This document shows, piece after piece, positions 12,401 through 23,423 of a DNA stretch of 64,000 nucleotides. The notes below the pieces were generated by a model. It did not search any database and was not told where the DNA came from. It saw nothing but the letters and a program-made list of their open reading frames with translations. The position numbers were made by a program, and so were the translations under genes. Origin of the DNA: Anas platyrhynchos (taxonomy: Eukaryota; Chordata; Aves; Anseriformes; Anatidae); the NCBI RefSeq assembly GCF_047663525.1, contig NC_092613.1:3621501-3685500 (forward strand), in the 5' to 3' direction. Numbering within the stretch: position 1 is the first letter of the stretch; every line of letters begins with the position of its first letter.

Positions 12401-12750
12401 AAGATGCTGGCCCAAGTTCCATCCTGCTTAACAGAAGTGCTTCCCCTCCACCAGTCTTACTGCAGCAAAGTATTTCCACAGACTTTGTTACATCCTCTGT
12501 TGGGAGGGACTCCGAGCAAGAGACGTGCTCTCAAAATAGTGATGTTATAGACTCACATATTCCAGTTTTAGTGTCCTGTGAAGATCATACTTCAGTTTTC
12601 GAAGGTTCTTTCAGAGATGATGCTTTCCCTTTGACTCCGCCAGACTTGGATGAAACAATCCGGGATGAAAAGATAAAACGACTTAAACAGCTCTTAAGAG
12701 AACGAGAAGCAGCACTTGAAGAGATGCGTAGAAAAATGCAGCAAACCTGA
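2934..12750 (+). CDS. LRIF1: LRIF1, ligand-dependent nuclear receptor-interacting factor 1 (four coding exons)
   Basis: Joining 2934-2998, 7732-9244, 10705-10983 and 12286-12750 gives a continuous 773-aa frame; the human protein is close to 770 aa. LRIF1 is a nuclear protein that binds nuclear receptors, HP1 and SMCHD1 and helps silence heterochromatin, including the inactive X in mammals. Seen here: the conserved N-terminal [18 protein letters not shown] block, an LLKLL nuclear-receptor-box-like motif at residues 41-45, [11 protein letters not shown] in the long second exon, an FGLTK block near residue 559, basic nuclear-localisation clusters KKRKIK (629-634) and KRRK (643-646), and a charged C-terminal helix (about 736-773) that should form the coiled coil. 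The low-complexity Ser/Thr/Lys-rich middle is typical of the family. Assignment rests on several family-specific blocks in order and is secure; exact exon ends come from phase and GT-AG rules. Confidence 0.93.
4912..4973. repeat. 14-bp tandem repeat, about 4.4 copies
   Basis: The unit CTGTTTTGATTTTT starts at 4915, 4929, 4943 and 4957, with a partial fifth copy from 4971. The copies are essentially perfect, so the array is probably young and length-polymorphic. Confidence 0.9.
6258..6460 (+). mobile_element. Decayed retroelement pol fragment (RNase H-like end)
   Basis: Frame 6258-6377 reads through a VASYL...[12 protein letters not shown] stretch. This strongly resembles the end of the RNase H domain of DIRS- or Ty3-type retrotransposons, where an H-I/L-P-G-K-x-N-x-x-A-D-x-L-S-R pattern is typical. 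A stop follows at 6375-6377. Weakly similar codons (W-x-x-P and a Cys-rich stretch) continue to about 6460 in the same frame, as expected of the segment that follows RNase H in DIRS-like elements. The copy is short, broken and non-functional. Boundaries and family are uncertain. Confidence 0.45.
7732..9244 (+). CDS. LRIF1: LRIF1 coding exon 2 (large central exon)
   Basis: A 1513-nt exon encoding residues 22-526. It is preceded by a long pyrimidine tract and TTAAG. A competing AG eight bases downstream (TTGCAG) would break the frame, so the upstream AG at 7730-7731 is chosen. It carries the N-terminal conserved block, the LLKLL motif, the conserved [20 protein letters not shown] stretch and [11 protein letters not shown]. 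It ends at CAAAAG followed by GTAATT. An AATAAA lies 13 nt inside the following intron (9257-9262). Confidence 0.92.
9245..10704 (+). other. LRIF1: LRIF1 intron 2
   Basis: GT-AG intron with no repeats or exons that I recognise. Reading on from exon 2 adds 14 codons to a stop at 9284-9286, and an AATAAA lies within that extension. Premature intronic polyadenylation is therefore conceivable. Confidence 0.6.
10705..10983 (+). CDS. LRIF1: LRIF1 coding exon 3
   Basis: 93 codons, phase 0 at both ends, acceptor TATTTCAG and donor GTATCT. It encodes residues 527-619, including FGLTK and the adjacent RVYLKRIP motif conserved with mammals. An in-frame ATG at 10720 (residue 532) matches the position where a mammalian short isoform would begin (see finding). 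Confidence 0.9.
10984..12285 (+). other. LRIF1: LRIF1 intron 3
   Basis: 1.3-kb AT-rich GT-AG intron. I see no repeat or additional exon. Confidence 0.6.
12286..12750 (+). CDS. LRIF1: LRIF1 coding exon 4 and stop
   Basis: Acceptor GATTATACAG. Encodes the last 154 residues: the basic KKRKIK and KRRK clusters, a Ser-rich linker, then [14 protein letters not shown] and a Lys/Arg/Glu-rich helix ending at TGA 12748-12750. In the family this C-terminal helix is the SMCHD1-binding coiled coil. It is the best conserved part with mammals. Confidence 0.93.
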   Translation: MIVDLEDTSKKRKIKSSSVSDSGKRRKTSVKSTTSSNSEDAGPSSILLNRSASPPPVLLQQSISTDFVTSSVGRDSEQETCSQNSDVIDSHIPVLVSCEDHTSVFEGSFRDDAFPLTPPDLDETIRDEKIKRLKQLLREREAALEEMRRKMQQT

Positions 12751-13320
12751 AATACTGTAGGTGTTGATCTAGACCATATTCATCTTCATTTCAGTGATTT
12801 AAAGAAGAAAGTGTTTAAATGAACGTGAATATTTCTGGTAGACAGAGGATCCTTTAAGATTTCTTTAAAAAATTTACTATATATATTTAGTAAAGTACAG
12901 GGTTCCAGTTAAAGACCAGAAATAAAAGACGTGGACATCATATTCTGCTTCTGGGACATGAACACATATTGAAGAATGCAGAAGAAAAGTGTTTTTATTA
13001 TTTTTAGTATATGCTCTATATTTTGAATTGAAGGGGTTTCTGTATTAGCCCTAGAGAATAAACTTTCCCATATTGGAAATCTGTGGCTTCTCTCTTAGAA
13101 TCTGAACACAAATTGTAAACCCCAGTTGTAAATATTTTTTGTTTTCATAATATTTTATAATGCATGACAACTTTTGTGAATCGTTGAGAACTGTCAGTTG
13201 TCATAAAAGGTCAATGGTCAGTGGTTAATAAATGCTATTTAAGTGGTCTGGGGGTTAGACTTCAGGCAGTAATAATACTGATATTTATAAAAAAACAAAT
13301 AAAAATACAGATGTGAAGAT
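12751..13320 (+). terminator. LRIF1: LRIF1 3' UTR with polyadenylation signals
   Basis: AATAAA hexamers occur at 13057-13062, 13227-13232 and 13298-13303. The last is followed by GT-rich DNA and is the most likely distal site; the first would give a 3' UTR of about 330 nt. Which is used cannot be told from sequence alone. Confidence 0.6.
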
Positions 13321-13773
13321 GGAACCGGTACTAACATCTGAAGTATGCCAGTAAAGCTATATAGATATGTGTCTCTCACTGTTATTGTTGTAAGCCTTTA
13401 TAAGGCTTTTGCCAGCAGTGCAATGTAGAAGATTAGTTGTGATTATTTTTTTTGAGGGATGAGATTTTTTTTAAAGAATTCTATTGAATCATTACTTATT
13501 GAAGCAAAAAAGGCACATTTCTTTATCTGTGAGTGGTATCTTTAATGTATCTTTAATAATTCTCGATGAATGTCTCTTCCATTAACTTGATCAGTCTTTA
13601 TTTGCATATCTCCTGCTACCTACATTTGATGCTACTTAAGTTTTGCATTGTAGGAGAGAATGAGCACTCAGGCTGTCTTTGCCACCATGATTTTTATAGA
13701 TCTTTGTAGCATATTTCCCCAGCATGTTTTGTCGGGTGTTGGATGGAGGCCTTTTGCTACTTTCTCTTGGCTG

Positions 13774-13883
13774 TGTCATAGACTCCAATAAGTTGGAAAA
13801 TGCCTTCAGCGTTTTCAAGTCCAACCGTGAACCTGAACTACCAAGCCCATCACTAGAAGATGTCCCTTTGTGCCACATTTAAT
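13774..13883 (-). mobile_element. CR1 LINE fragment
   Basis: Starts with CATAGACTCCAATAAGTTGGAAAATGCC, written here only as a match to the CR1 3'-end hallmark (CATAGAAT...GGTTGGAAAAGACC) in reverse orientation. It continues through the family-typical AAGTCCAACC and ATGTCCCT words. Short and diverged. Confidence 0.6.
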
Positions 13884-14385
13884 TTTTTCATGTCACTTAA
13901 TTTTGTTAGGTTCTCCTGCAGTTCTTCAAAGTTAGGTTTCATTGCTGCAGCTATGATTAACTTGATTAATTATGGTTAATTATGATTAACTGTACTGCCA
14001 ACAAAACCTGCCCTTTTTTTTCTTGTCCATGTATGGCTGTACTGAACATTACTGATCCCTGTATACCTTAGTCTATAAGACAGAGCAAGCAGGTCATATG
14101 TAATTTCTTTGTAAATGTGCAAAGCAAAGAGGCTAAGTTATGGGAGATTTATTTATTTATTGTTTTTGAGCAGTTAATGACAACAGTGGGGAAGAGATCA
14201 GTTTGTTGTCTCATCCATGCTTCTTCCAGAAAGCTTGGAAGAAGTCCAAGTTGAAGTCTTAAGTTTGTCTAAGCCTGCCTGGCAGTTGTAAGCAGTAATG
14301 AGGAGACAGTTGGTTCTGTTCTCATTTTTTTTCATTATTTTTTTTTCTTGGTGAGAAGTGGGAATATTCCCTGCACATACATTGG

Positions 14386-14920
14386 TGTGGTAGGTTGGCC
14401 TTGACCAACAGCCAAGCACAGCTGCTTGCTCACTCACCTTTCCTGCAGCATGGGGAGAAAAGAAGGAAGGTGAGAAGACTTGTGGATTGAGATAAAGACA
14501 ATTTAATAGGGGAAGCAAAAGCTGCATGTGCAGGCAAAGTAAAATAATAATTTAACATCTATCATCAGCAGGCAGATATTTAGCAACTTCCTGGCTAAAC
14601 AGGGCCTCAGCATACATGGGTGCTTGGGAAGGCAAACATGATAATCACAAATGTACTCAAAATCCTCCTTTCATCCTCCGTTTATTTGCTGAGCATGCTA
14701 TCATATGGTATGGAACATCCCTTTGGGCATTTTGGGTCAGCTGTCCTGGCTCTGTCTGCTCCCATCTTGCCCACAAAGTGAAAAAAGAAAAAGCCTTGGT
14801 ACTGTGCAAGCATGTTCTGTGACAGCCAAAACACTGATGTGTTATCAACGCTGTGGGTCACAAATCCAGATTGCAGCACCACACGGGCTGCTATGAAGCA
14901 TCCAGCCCAGCCAGACCACT
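14386..14920 (+). mobile_element. ERVL-type LTR (probably solo)
   Basis: Begins TGTGGTAGGTTGGCC, like the common avian ERVL LTR that starts TGTGGTGGGTTG. It keeps other landmarks of that LTR in order: GAGATAAAGACAATTTAATAGG near 14490, the ATGGTATGGAACATCCCTTT block near 14705, GGGTCAGCTGTCCTGGCT near 14733, and GTGTTATCAACGCTG near 14840. I see no partner LTR, primer-binding site or pol frame next to it, so it looks like a solo LTR. The 3' end is approximate and no clear target duplication was found. Recognition is from memory of the repeat family. Confidence 0.65.
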
Positions 14921-16228
14921 GCGATGGGACAGCAATCAGACAAGAAAGGTAGGCAACCTTGTGTCTTATCTGGTGCTGTGCTCACCAGTTGTGATACTCT
15001 TCCAACAAACATCTCTAATCTTTCCTGTCTTCTGACAAAAGTCTTTGTTTTCCAATGATCTACAAAGAAATGAATGAAGCTGAGTTTGTTTCCCCTGTGC
15101 TTTTGCTGGAAGGACTCTGGGTTTGAAGTCCTACAGCACACCACCTTTCTTCCAGAACCTCTTTATCCCTGGCAAAGTGGTCAGTTATGCCTGGATTTTC
15201 TATATACACCGATAAAATACTGAAAATTTGAAGAATCCTCACTGCAAGGTTTTGAAGAAACATGACCAGTAGGGTTTAGTAGAAAAAGAAGTGAATAGGC
15301 TGTTTCCCTGTGATCAAGTAATGGAAAATGTGACGCAATTCAGAAGAACATTGCCAAGCCATCTGTGGAAGAGAAGATGTCTTTCCTGGAACAGCATCAA
15401 CGCAAAGTTGAGAGGATCACAGAGCTGAGAGAGACCTCGGTGTGCTGGTGTGGGGAAGTTGCGCCACCAGCAGCAGCAAAGGGACTGTCAACTGCCAGGA
15501 ACATTGCACGTTGTTGGAACTGCTCCTCATCCAGCCACAGCGTCTGTAGCACAGATTAGGTTTTTCTGCACTGTTCATCTGTTAACATCTGTGATCTGTT
15601 ACGAGTCGCTTTGTGAAACAGAAGCTGGGAACACTGGCTGCAGCCCAGGAGTGAAAGTTCTTGGCAGCCTCGGTTGGCAGAAGGCATTGCAAGTTACACA
15701 CTGCTTGCTGTGTTAACACATAGGAATACGAAAATCATGGATTTAGGCTATGAATTGAAATTATCACTTTCAAGGAAGAGACAGTGAAAGGTCTTTTAAG
15801 AGTTACTGGGTTGAAATAGTGAAAGTGGCAGAGAGTACTGCACAAAGCAGGTTGGGAAGGAAAGATGGTACCGGACCAGCTGCTGGCATCAACCTAATCT
15901 GGAGATTTGGGATGTTTGAACAGAAGAACTATCCACATGCAAAGGTGTCACTTTGCAACCAGAGGTCAAACCATCAGAGCACTGGCATTTCCAATTGAGG
16001 ACACACATCTTGTGGAGGTTATTTAGCGTGAGAGGCTGCCTGGAAGCTGTGCATCAGATCCAGCTTCTCACCAGCAAGCCAGCAGTCAGCTGCTGGGGAT
16101 GGAAATGTGCAGAAATGGTGGAAAATGAGTTAACCTGTCGAGAGCTATCACCAGGGATGTGCAGACTCACCTTTCAAACCGTGTTGGACAGCGTGGAAGT
16201 GATCCTGAGTTTCCTACATATGGGATTA

Positions 16229-16831
16229 GAGTGGACAAGTTGTGACTGATTTCCAGTGGCACGGTCGGCAGCGGGAGCAGATGCCAAGGCTGAATTTGGC
16301 AGAGCCCGACTCTGGTGGATGTGGCACAGAACAGTTACAGTGCAGTTCGGTGAGCGCTTCTGGCAGGTGGGGAGGGAGATTGACTTTCCAAACCAAGATG
16401 TGAAAGTGTAAATAGTCAGCACTGGAACACTTAAGATTCATCCAGCCCATTATCGCAGAGACCAACATGGAGAAGGAAATCAGAATGGGGAACTGGTAGT
16501 GGATGCCTAGAAAAGCATCCAAAGATGTAACGATCACATGCAAGACTTCATTGGTGTTTTCAATATTTCCAGCAACGATAGTTCTTATACATGATATCTT
16601 CGTGTTTAGTACCCCTTGATTTATACTTTTTGTGCCTGTAATATTTTCTATTAACTTTTTAAGATGAATATAACCAGTCCTTATATCACCAACAAAAAGC
16701 CATTTTGTGGGCTTTTTTTCAAATTCCTCTTCAGTCTTTCTTTTCCTGTACTGGGAAATGCTGCATAAATAGCCTTTGAAGAGAAATGAGCACAAATACA
16801 GGCCAGGCACAGAGTGGACTGAGAGCAGCAC
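16229..16831 (-). other. Unexplained 201-codon open frame
   Basis: ATG at 16831 to the last sense codon at 16229. The N-terminal half is hydrophobic and basic. The C-terminal quarter is Cys/Pro-rich, with a CNCSVPHPP stretch. I cannot assign a family and see no splice sites, promoter or poly(A) signal that would make it a gene. It may be a remnant of a mobile element or a chance frame. Confidence 0.2.
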
Positions 16832-17351
16832 TGATGAGAGGCTTTTTCAGATGGATGGACCAGGACTTCCGTACAGATAGAAATATAATTGCATCATGGA
16901 GTTCCAATGGCATTTTGGATTTTTGTTTTGTTTTGCTTTCTACACCTACCTAGTAACTTATATTCCAGAGCTCTTCAAAATTGACCTGATATTTTTATGA
17001 TCTAATGAATTTGCTGATCTCTTTGAACATAACTCGTTCAGTACACGTTACTCTATATGGAAACACAAGAGTTTTCATTCATCTATATAGAATTTTATCA
17101 TTTGTTTTATTGCTCAGTTATTGGTACTATGAGGACCATTCTCCAGCATTTTGTCATGGCCTGAGACCTGTGCCACTTGCCAGCTTTGTCATCTTGCTCT
17201 TTACCCCTTTTCTAAATAATCTGTGAATGTTGACATGCACAGGCTCCAACGAGAATATCCAGGACTTCTTCCTTTCATTGAGAAACAGATCGAATCAGCC
17301 TTTCTTTTTTTTCTCTTTAAACCAGCTATTTATTAAGCTGAGGACTGTTTG

Positions 17352-17402
17352 TTTTTTTTTTGTTTTTTTTTTTTTTTTTTAATTTTTTTTTTTTTTTTTT
17401 TT
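17352..17402. repeat. Poly-T tract
   Basis: Fifty-one bases that are T except for one G and two A. No SINE body adjoins it on either side, so it is probably a simple repeat. Confidence 0.9.
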
Positions 17403-20400
17403 GCTACAGCAGCCTGGTTTCTGTAAATCTATGGTGGAAGTTGTCCATGTAGATTATCAACCATAGATCTTTGTTTGGAGGGACACATTTACCATTTCCT
17501 TTGGTAAATGCTACTGGAATTGCAAGGCAGCTCTCGTCTTCGCTGAACCCACAGAGACCTTTCTTCAGTTGTAGGGAATCGTGGTTGGAAAGAGAAGACT
17601 TGTCTGGAAAGAGAGCAAACAGCCATCGGAACAGCAAAAGAAACGAGCAGCAGGAGGGCTGTGAGAGTGGCAGGGGTCAATGGCATGGAGATTAACAGGT
17701 TGTCACCATCACAGCATGTCTATCTGCAGCTACTGAGGACCTCCAACCAGGAAATGGACAGTCAGAAAGAGGCAACAGCTTAAAATGAAAATTCAAACCT
17801 TTAAGAAGGGAAGATAGGATAGGAATCACAAGACAGTGCGTATGGAGAGATGTAATTCCTGATGGCTCACACAAGTGGGGCTGGATGGACAGACAAAAAG
17901 GTCGATCTGTCAGCACCTACAGGGTACAAAAAGGTACCTTCAGAGCCAAGTCATACCCACCCAGGAGCTGTGAGGAGGACTTGGAAGCCAGTGTTGTCCT
18001 CCGTGTCACAGCAAGCAAACCCAGACAAGCAGGTGGGTACAGGTGTCCTGGTGCCCAGCCACTGACCAGACCAAGGACATCTCCTTGGTACCTGCCTGTG
18101 GGTGTGGAAAAGAAGAGTTTTAACTCGGAACAAGATCATCTCCACCAAGATCTCATGCTGACATCTGCTATGCTGCTGCTACAATGTCATGTTTTCCTAT
18201 ACAGTTGAGCATTGCCACTCCCTTCTTATTGTAATTCTACCTACTCTACTGGTATGGACAGGAAAGCACTGATCCTATGGCTCCACAGATGTCGCTGGGA
18301 ATCCTCTGAAAATTTGTTGGCATATTGGCCACTTTCCTGTCCTCCAGAACCAAAACAGTTCTCCGTAAGAACTTATTCCAGCTGTTTCATCTTTTACTCC
18401 TTCAGGGTTTTTGCTTGAACATGGGGACATAATCCGATTAATTCACACACTCATTACTGTTTTGAAACTTCTTCTACCTGCATCTCAGCTTCAGTCAAAT
18501 CTGAGTTCCCAGCGGCAAAAGCTCCCAGGGTAGGAAGCTCTTAGGCTCTTTTGTGATGCTTATATATATCAGTATCTAACTTCTGATAGCCTTATCTTGG
18601 AAGACTCATTTTATGCTTTGATCTTAAAAGCCTTCTAGCACACTTCCCCCGCACCCTGATGTTTGCAAACAAGTTTGTTGTCCCTTATATTGCCTGCCCA
18701 TTTGGATGTAAATTCAGTTTATTCAAGGCTTTTTTCTAGCATCTAATGACTGTCTTAACCCAGTTCTCCTCCCTCTCCAAGGCTTTTTGGGCTTGGTGGC
18801 ACACATTTACTCTTTAAACAGTCTCCAGTGACCTGCAAACATTTTGTCCTTTGGAATACTCTTTTTATTTATTTATTTAATTGATTGTAGCCTCAGTTTC
18901 TGGTCTTTTTTTATTTTTCAAATGGAAGACTAAGAACATAGAAAACCTTGTTTCAATGCATAAAGGATGAACCACCTAGAACAGTTTTACTCCATCCCAC
19001 TCCAAACTCCGAGCTAGCTCTTGCCCCATCTCCTTGTCAAGCTTCTCTAAAATTAATGCACAATACCTGCCATTTCCCCAATACATCCACCACCTTTTCA
19101 TCTTTCCAATATTATTCTCTCACCAAAGCCAGTCAGCAGCCACCAATTTGGCTTTGAGCAGAAATACATGCTGATTTTTGTACTCCAGGTATCACGCATG
19201 AGAAGTGGTGTTTAAGCTCAACAGTCTGACAAATCTGGGCTGTCCAAGTTGCAGGGCCAATAACTGAAGCCCAAGAATCCAAGTGGATTTGCCGAGAATT
19301 CGAGCAGTTGCTGGATGTTACCAGCTTAGCAGGCTTTTCTATCTCTGATGGATGCCCTGTGTTGGCATCCCTGTGGATCTTAGCTGGGCTGTGACTCCTT
19401 GGCATGCTCCATCTCCCATGGTTAGCTGCTGGCAGATGCCACCATCCTCTCTGTCCTTGCAGCAGGTTGTGGTTCTTGTATCAGGAGTAAGCTTTAGAGC
19501 CACCTTGCACACCAGCAGACAGATGAGAACTTTTTCAGCTACGGCCTCACAAGAAGACACTGGGGTCACCAAACTAGCAGTTTCTCCAGCCCAAGCTTGT
19601 AGTGTACCACAGCCAGCCAGGAGCTGAGAAAGAACAAGTTCACAAGAACTGGCAAGGACAAGAAGCACCAACGCAGCTGCTCCTTAAGGAAATGCTGAGG
19701 AACTCCCCAGGCATGGTCAGAAACATCTCGCCGTGTAGGGAGCAGTGGGAGTGGGGCTGCTGCAGCCCAGGCAGTGCCCTCGCTGTCCAGGGAGCTGGGC
19801 CAGGGCAGGGTGCTGATGGCAGGACCCATAGGTAATCCTAAGCAAGATGAGATGATGAATCCAGTTCTGGGTCCATCCCAGAGTACTTGGGAGCAGCAGG
19901 AGATGTGAACAGAGACAGGATGAAACTTACACCAGATGTGCATGGAGGATGTAAGACTGGGGGAAAGTCACCTACAATCTGAGACACAGCCGAGAAATAA
20001 AGCTGGAGGCAGAACTGAAGACAAACCCAGCTGCTCACACCATGACTGGGTGCTCAGGCCTGACATGAAGCAGAGCTCAGGGGCCATGTTCAGAGGAGGT
20101 GGGAGGAGGTCCCAGGTGAGGTCGCTCAGGGCAATTAAAGCACACTAATGCCCTCAGGGCCCTATTAGTGCTGTAGAAAGGGAAGCAGGTTCTAAGGGGC
20201 CTTGGGTTGGCTGCTTAAGCATTCAGACTTTCCTCATCTTCTATCCTCAGCCAGCACAGGCTGACTTCCCTGCAGGGACACCAGCTGCCACAATCCTCGC
20301 TAAAGGGGACAGGACCCAGCCCAGCCTCCGGGGACTGAGCAGCCACCTTGGCAGCAACTTGTGGGAGATGCAGAAAGAGGTGGGGGTACAATGGAGAGGT

Positions 20401-21416
20401 GTAAGTAGAGCACTCGGTCAGGTGTGTCTGGGTGTTACCGATCCCCACGCCTTTAGTAAGCAGAGAGACAGGAAGAGGAGAAGTTTCTGCAAACAAGAAA
20501 TCTAGGAAGTACTTAGGGAACCTGAGGGTGGTTTGGGAGAGGAGATGTTTTTGTTTTTTGTTTTTTTGTTTTTCTTCCCCATTTTTTTTTTCCCCACACT
20601 GAAGATTGTGATGTTTTAGGTAGAACTCAAACATTTTTGAGCACTCAGACTCTGAAGCTGTGGGGATCTCGTCCTGTTTGATGGGTTAGAAAATGATGTG
20701 ATGCACGCTCAGGAGGGGACTTAGTAAGGTGTTAGTGGCTGAGACCAGAGGTGTGAGATTTGCTGAGCTTTTAATTTGCCACTGCTAATTGCTCAAGTGC
20801 TGGTCTGTCCTTGGCAGGTCATCCGAGTGGTGCCACCACAGAGAAATGTGGGGCTTTCTGGAGGTATTGCTCCTGGCAGGCAGCTTGTCTGGGTCTTCAT
20901 GTCAAATAACCTCTGTGCCTAATGGTGATCCATGGGAGAGCGGAGAAAGGAGAGTGATGCCAGACCTCAAGGGAAAGAGGAGAAAAGCCCCATGAGCAGG
21001 CAGGGCCCTACTGAAGCTGCCTTTAGAAGCTGCATGAATGACCTGTGGTTTTGCCTCTCTGCCTTCAGCACTAGGAAAGGGGCTCTCTTCTTCCTTCCCA
21101 GCAGGGCTCTGCACACCCAGGGCAGGGCAGGGCAGGACATCATGTTATGATGATCTGGTTAAACTGTTCACCTAATAAGACTTAAATAAGGTATAGAAAA
21201 GTGCTTTCTGCTAGCTCGAACTTAATGTTTTCTGGGTTGTAGCAGTTGACCAGACACTAGGGTTTATGTATTGCCTCATTAGGGAGCATGTAGCCAAGTG
21301 TGCCACTCTCCAGGGAGGCCTCGATCCCTAGGAATTTATCAGCAACTAAATTATAATACTTGGGGAAATCTCCCCTAAGCTGTAGAGCCCTTTGGGCCTC
21401 AGTGACTCACTGTTAA

Positions 21417-21905
21417 TCATAGAATAGCTTGGGTTGGAAGGGACCTTAAAGCTCATCCGGTTCCCCACCTCTGCCACAGGCAGAGATGCCACCCACCAGA
21501 TCAGGTTGGACAAGGGCCCGTCCAGCCTGGCCTTGAGCATCTCCTGGGAGGGGGCATCCACAGCTTCTCTGGGCAGCCTGTTCAGTGCCTCGCTACCTTT
21601 ACAGTGAAGAATTTTCTCCTACTGTCTAATCTAAATCCATCTCCTTTTAGTTTAAAACCATACCCCCTTGCCCTATCATTATCTACCTGAGTAAAGAGTC
21701 CTTCTCCATCCTTTTTATAAGACCTCTTTAAGTATTGAAAGGCTACAATGAGGTCTCCCTGGAGCTTTCTCTTCTCAAACCTGGATGCAGGTCTCCAGGT
21801 AGGGCCACATGAGGGTAGAGCAGAGGGAGACAGTCACCTCCCTCGACCTCCTGGTCACACCTCTGTTGATGCCGCCCAGGATGCAGATGACCTTCTGGGC
21901 TGAAT
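21417..21905 (-). mobile_element. CR1 LINE 3' fragment
   Basis: Reads ATCATAGAATAGCTTGGGTTGG at its left edge, the reverse complement of the CR1 3' terminus. It continues through the family's characteristic words (GGAAGGGACCTTAAAG, AGGTTGGACAAGGGC, CTCTGGGCAGCCTGTTC, GAGTCCTTCTCC). The element is on the - strand, truncated at its 5' end, and one of the best preserved CR1 copies in the window. Confidence 0.92.
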
Positions 21906-23219
21906 CATGTCTGCTTGACCTCTTACCCCACTGTCTTCAGTAGTTTGGCCGGTTTTTGGCTGCAAAACTTGTTTTCACACAACGAACTATCTGAACTCCA
22001 GGCTGAGCTGGGCTGCAAGTGCTAATGAAGCCCAACTGCAGTTTTAATCTGGGAGAAGGAGGCTGCCCTGGGCAGCTGCTGTGGTTTCCAGGTCTCCAGG
22101 TTAAATTCTGCTCCTGGTCCTTCACCTGCCCCACCAGGGAACAGAGGATGTCAGCACAAGCTATTTTGGTGTGGGAGAAAACACGTTAGAGCTTATTGCC
22201 TAAGTCTACAGCTACATGTTTTGGAAGGAAGCTGAGCCATTGCTGCTAAATAGGTCTCAAAGACAGCTGTTGATAATATGGTACGTCTGTGCATAAACAA
22301 ATACATGTAACCCTTTACTTTGCTATGCTTTGGAAGAACTTGATCAAGTGTGTGTTTCTGGGTGTGACATCAATGTGTGATTGTGAGAAAACACTCAGTA
22401 TATGCGCCCTGGCACTTCTCAGGTGTCTTGTCACTGAAAGCTTGGTGGAGCTCAGCCTCTGGAGCACACTGACACGCTACAAGGTCAGGCTGAGGACTAG
22501 CAGTGTGCTGTATGGCAGCATTTGGAAGCAGCAAGGGAAATGAGCAGATGGCTCTAGGGTTGGGGACTGTCTCAGGGGAGCATTAGGAACGTCAGTGCTA
22601 CCAGGATGTACACCGTGTTGTACTCTGTGCATGTTTAAGAGTTGGTGCATCTGCTGTGAGCGAGCAGGACACCGCCTGCATAGCCCAAATCTTCCTAGAC
22701 TTGTGCAATGGGGATGGCTCTGCATGTGAACCCTTGAACAAACCTGTCCATCAGCCCAAACGGCTGCTAGGTAGCTTGTAGCAAGAGGGGAAGCTCTTGC
22801 TACTGGCTGTCTCTTGTCCAGCTGTGGTGCCAAGAGGACTTTCCTTAAGAGTGGCTTTGGTGCAGTGTGCTGGTCATGGGTCAGTTCCAGCTGCCCCAGT
22901 GGGGGAGCTGTAGGTACAGAAAGTTGGGGCTGGAGCCCAGCTCTAGGCAGGGCTGGGGGCTCTGTGCTTCCCGAAGGATTTGGCCCGAGGAACACTGGAG
23001 AGAAGAGGGCAAGGGGCTGCGGGAGGCGAATTCTGTGCTGCCTCTCTGTTGGGTGTAAGGGAAGTGATGAGGACACGTGAGTCTTTTAATAACCTTCATT
23101 TAATTCTTTCATGACATTGGCATGTGTAGAAATGTTACAGGCTCGTTTACAATACTGATAACATTTGCATTGCTGTGTGGGTTAATAGCAAAGCCCTTCA
23201 TGTCAAGTAGAATACAATC

Positions 23220-23315
23220 ACTTCATTTTTATTTTTTTTAAATATAAAATAAGTGCGAACTGTTATTGCTATTAAATTCCTGAGTTATGCTGAGAACATG
23301 TTCTCTTCACCTTCA
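23220..23315 (-). terminator. DRAM2: DRAM2 3' UTR start and poly(A) signal
   Basis: On the - strand an AATAAA lies at 23233-23228, about 83 nt after the DRAM2 stop codon. It would give a very short 3' UTR. Longer 3' ends further into the spacer are possible. Confidence 0.45.
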
Positions 23316-23423
23316 TTAGATGCTCCCTGCTGTCAGCAGTGTCTGTTCATCAGCCACAAAGCTCTGTGGTGTGTTATAGAGGGTTCGTCCATGCAAGCTA
23401 ACAACTGCACGCAGGGAAATTTT
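23316..23423 (-). CDS. DRAM2: DRAM2 coding exon 7 and stop
   Basis: Acceptor with a long pyrimidine tract and GCACAG. Encodes [20 protein letters not shown] and the tail with DEQTLL, ending at TAA 23318-23316. The tail is less conserved with mammals than the rest, but the acidic dileucine is kept. Confidence 0.92.
   Translation of the reverse strand, partial: KISLRAVVSLHGRTLYNTPQSFVADEQTLLTAGSI

Larger units (their letters stand above)
13321..23219. other. Convergent intergenic spacer between LRIF1 and DRAM2
   Basis: About 10 kb between the 3' ends of two genes that face each other. It contains CR1 pieces (13774-13883, 21417-21905), an ERVL-type LTR (14386-14920), a poly-T tract (17352-17402) and an unexplained 201-codon open frame on the - strand (16229-16831). 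I recognise no functional gene. Confidence 0.6.
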
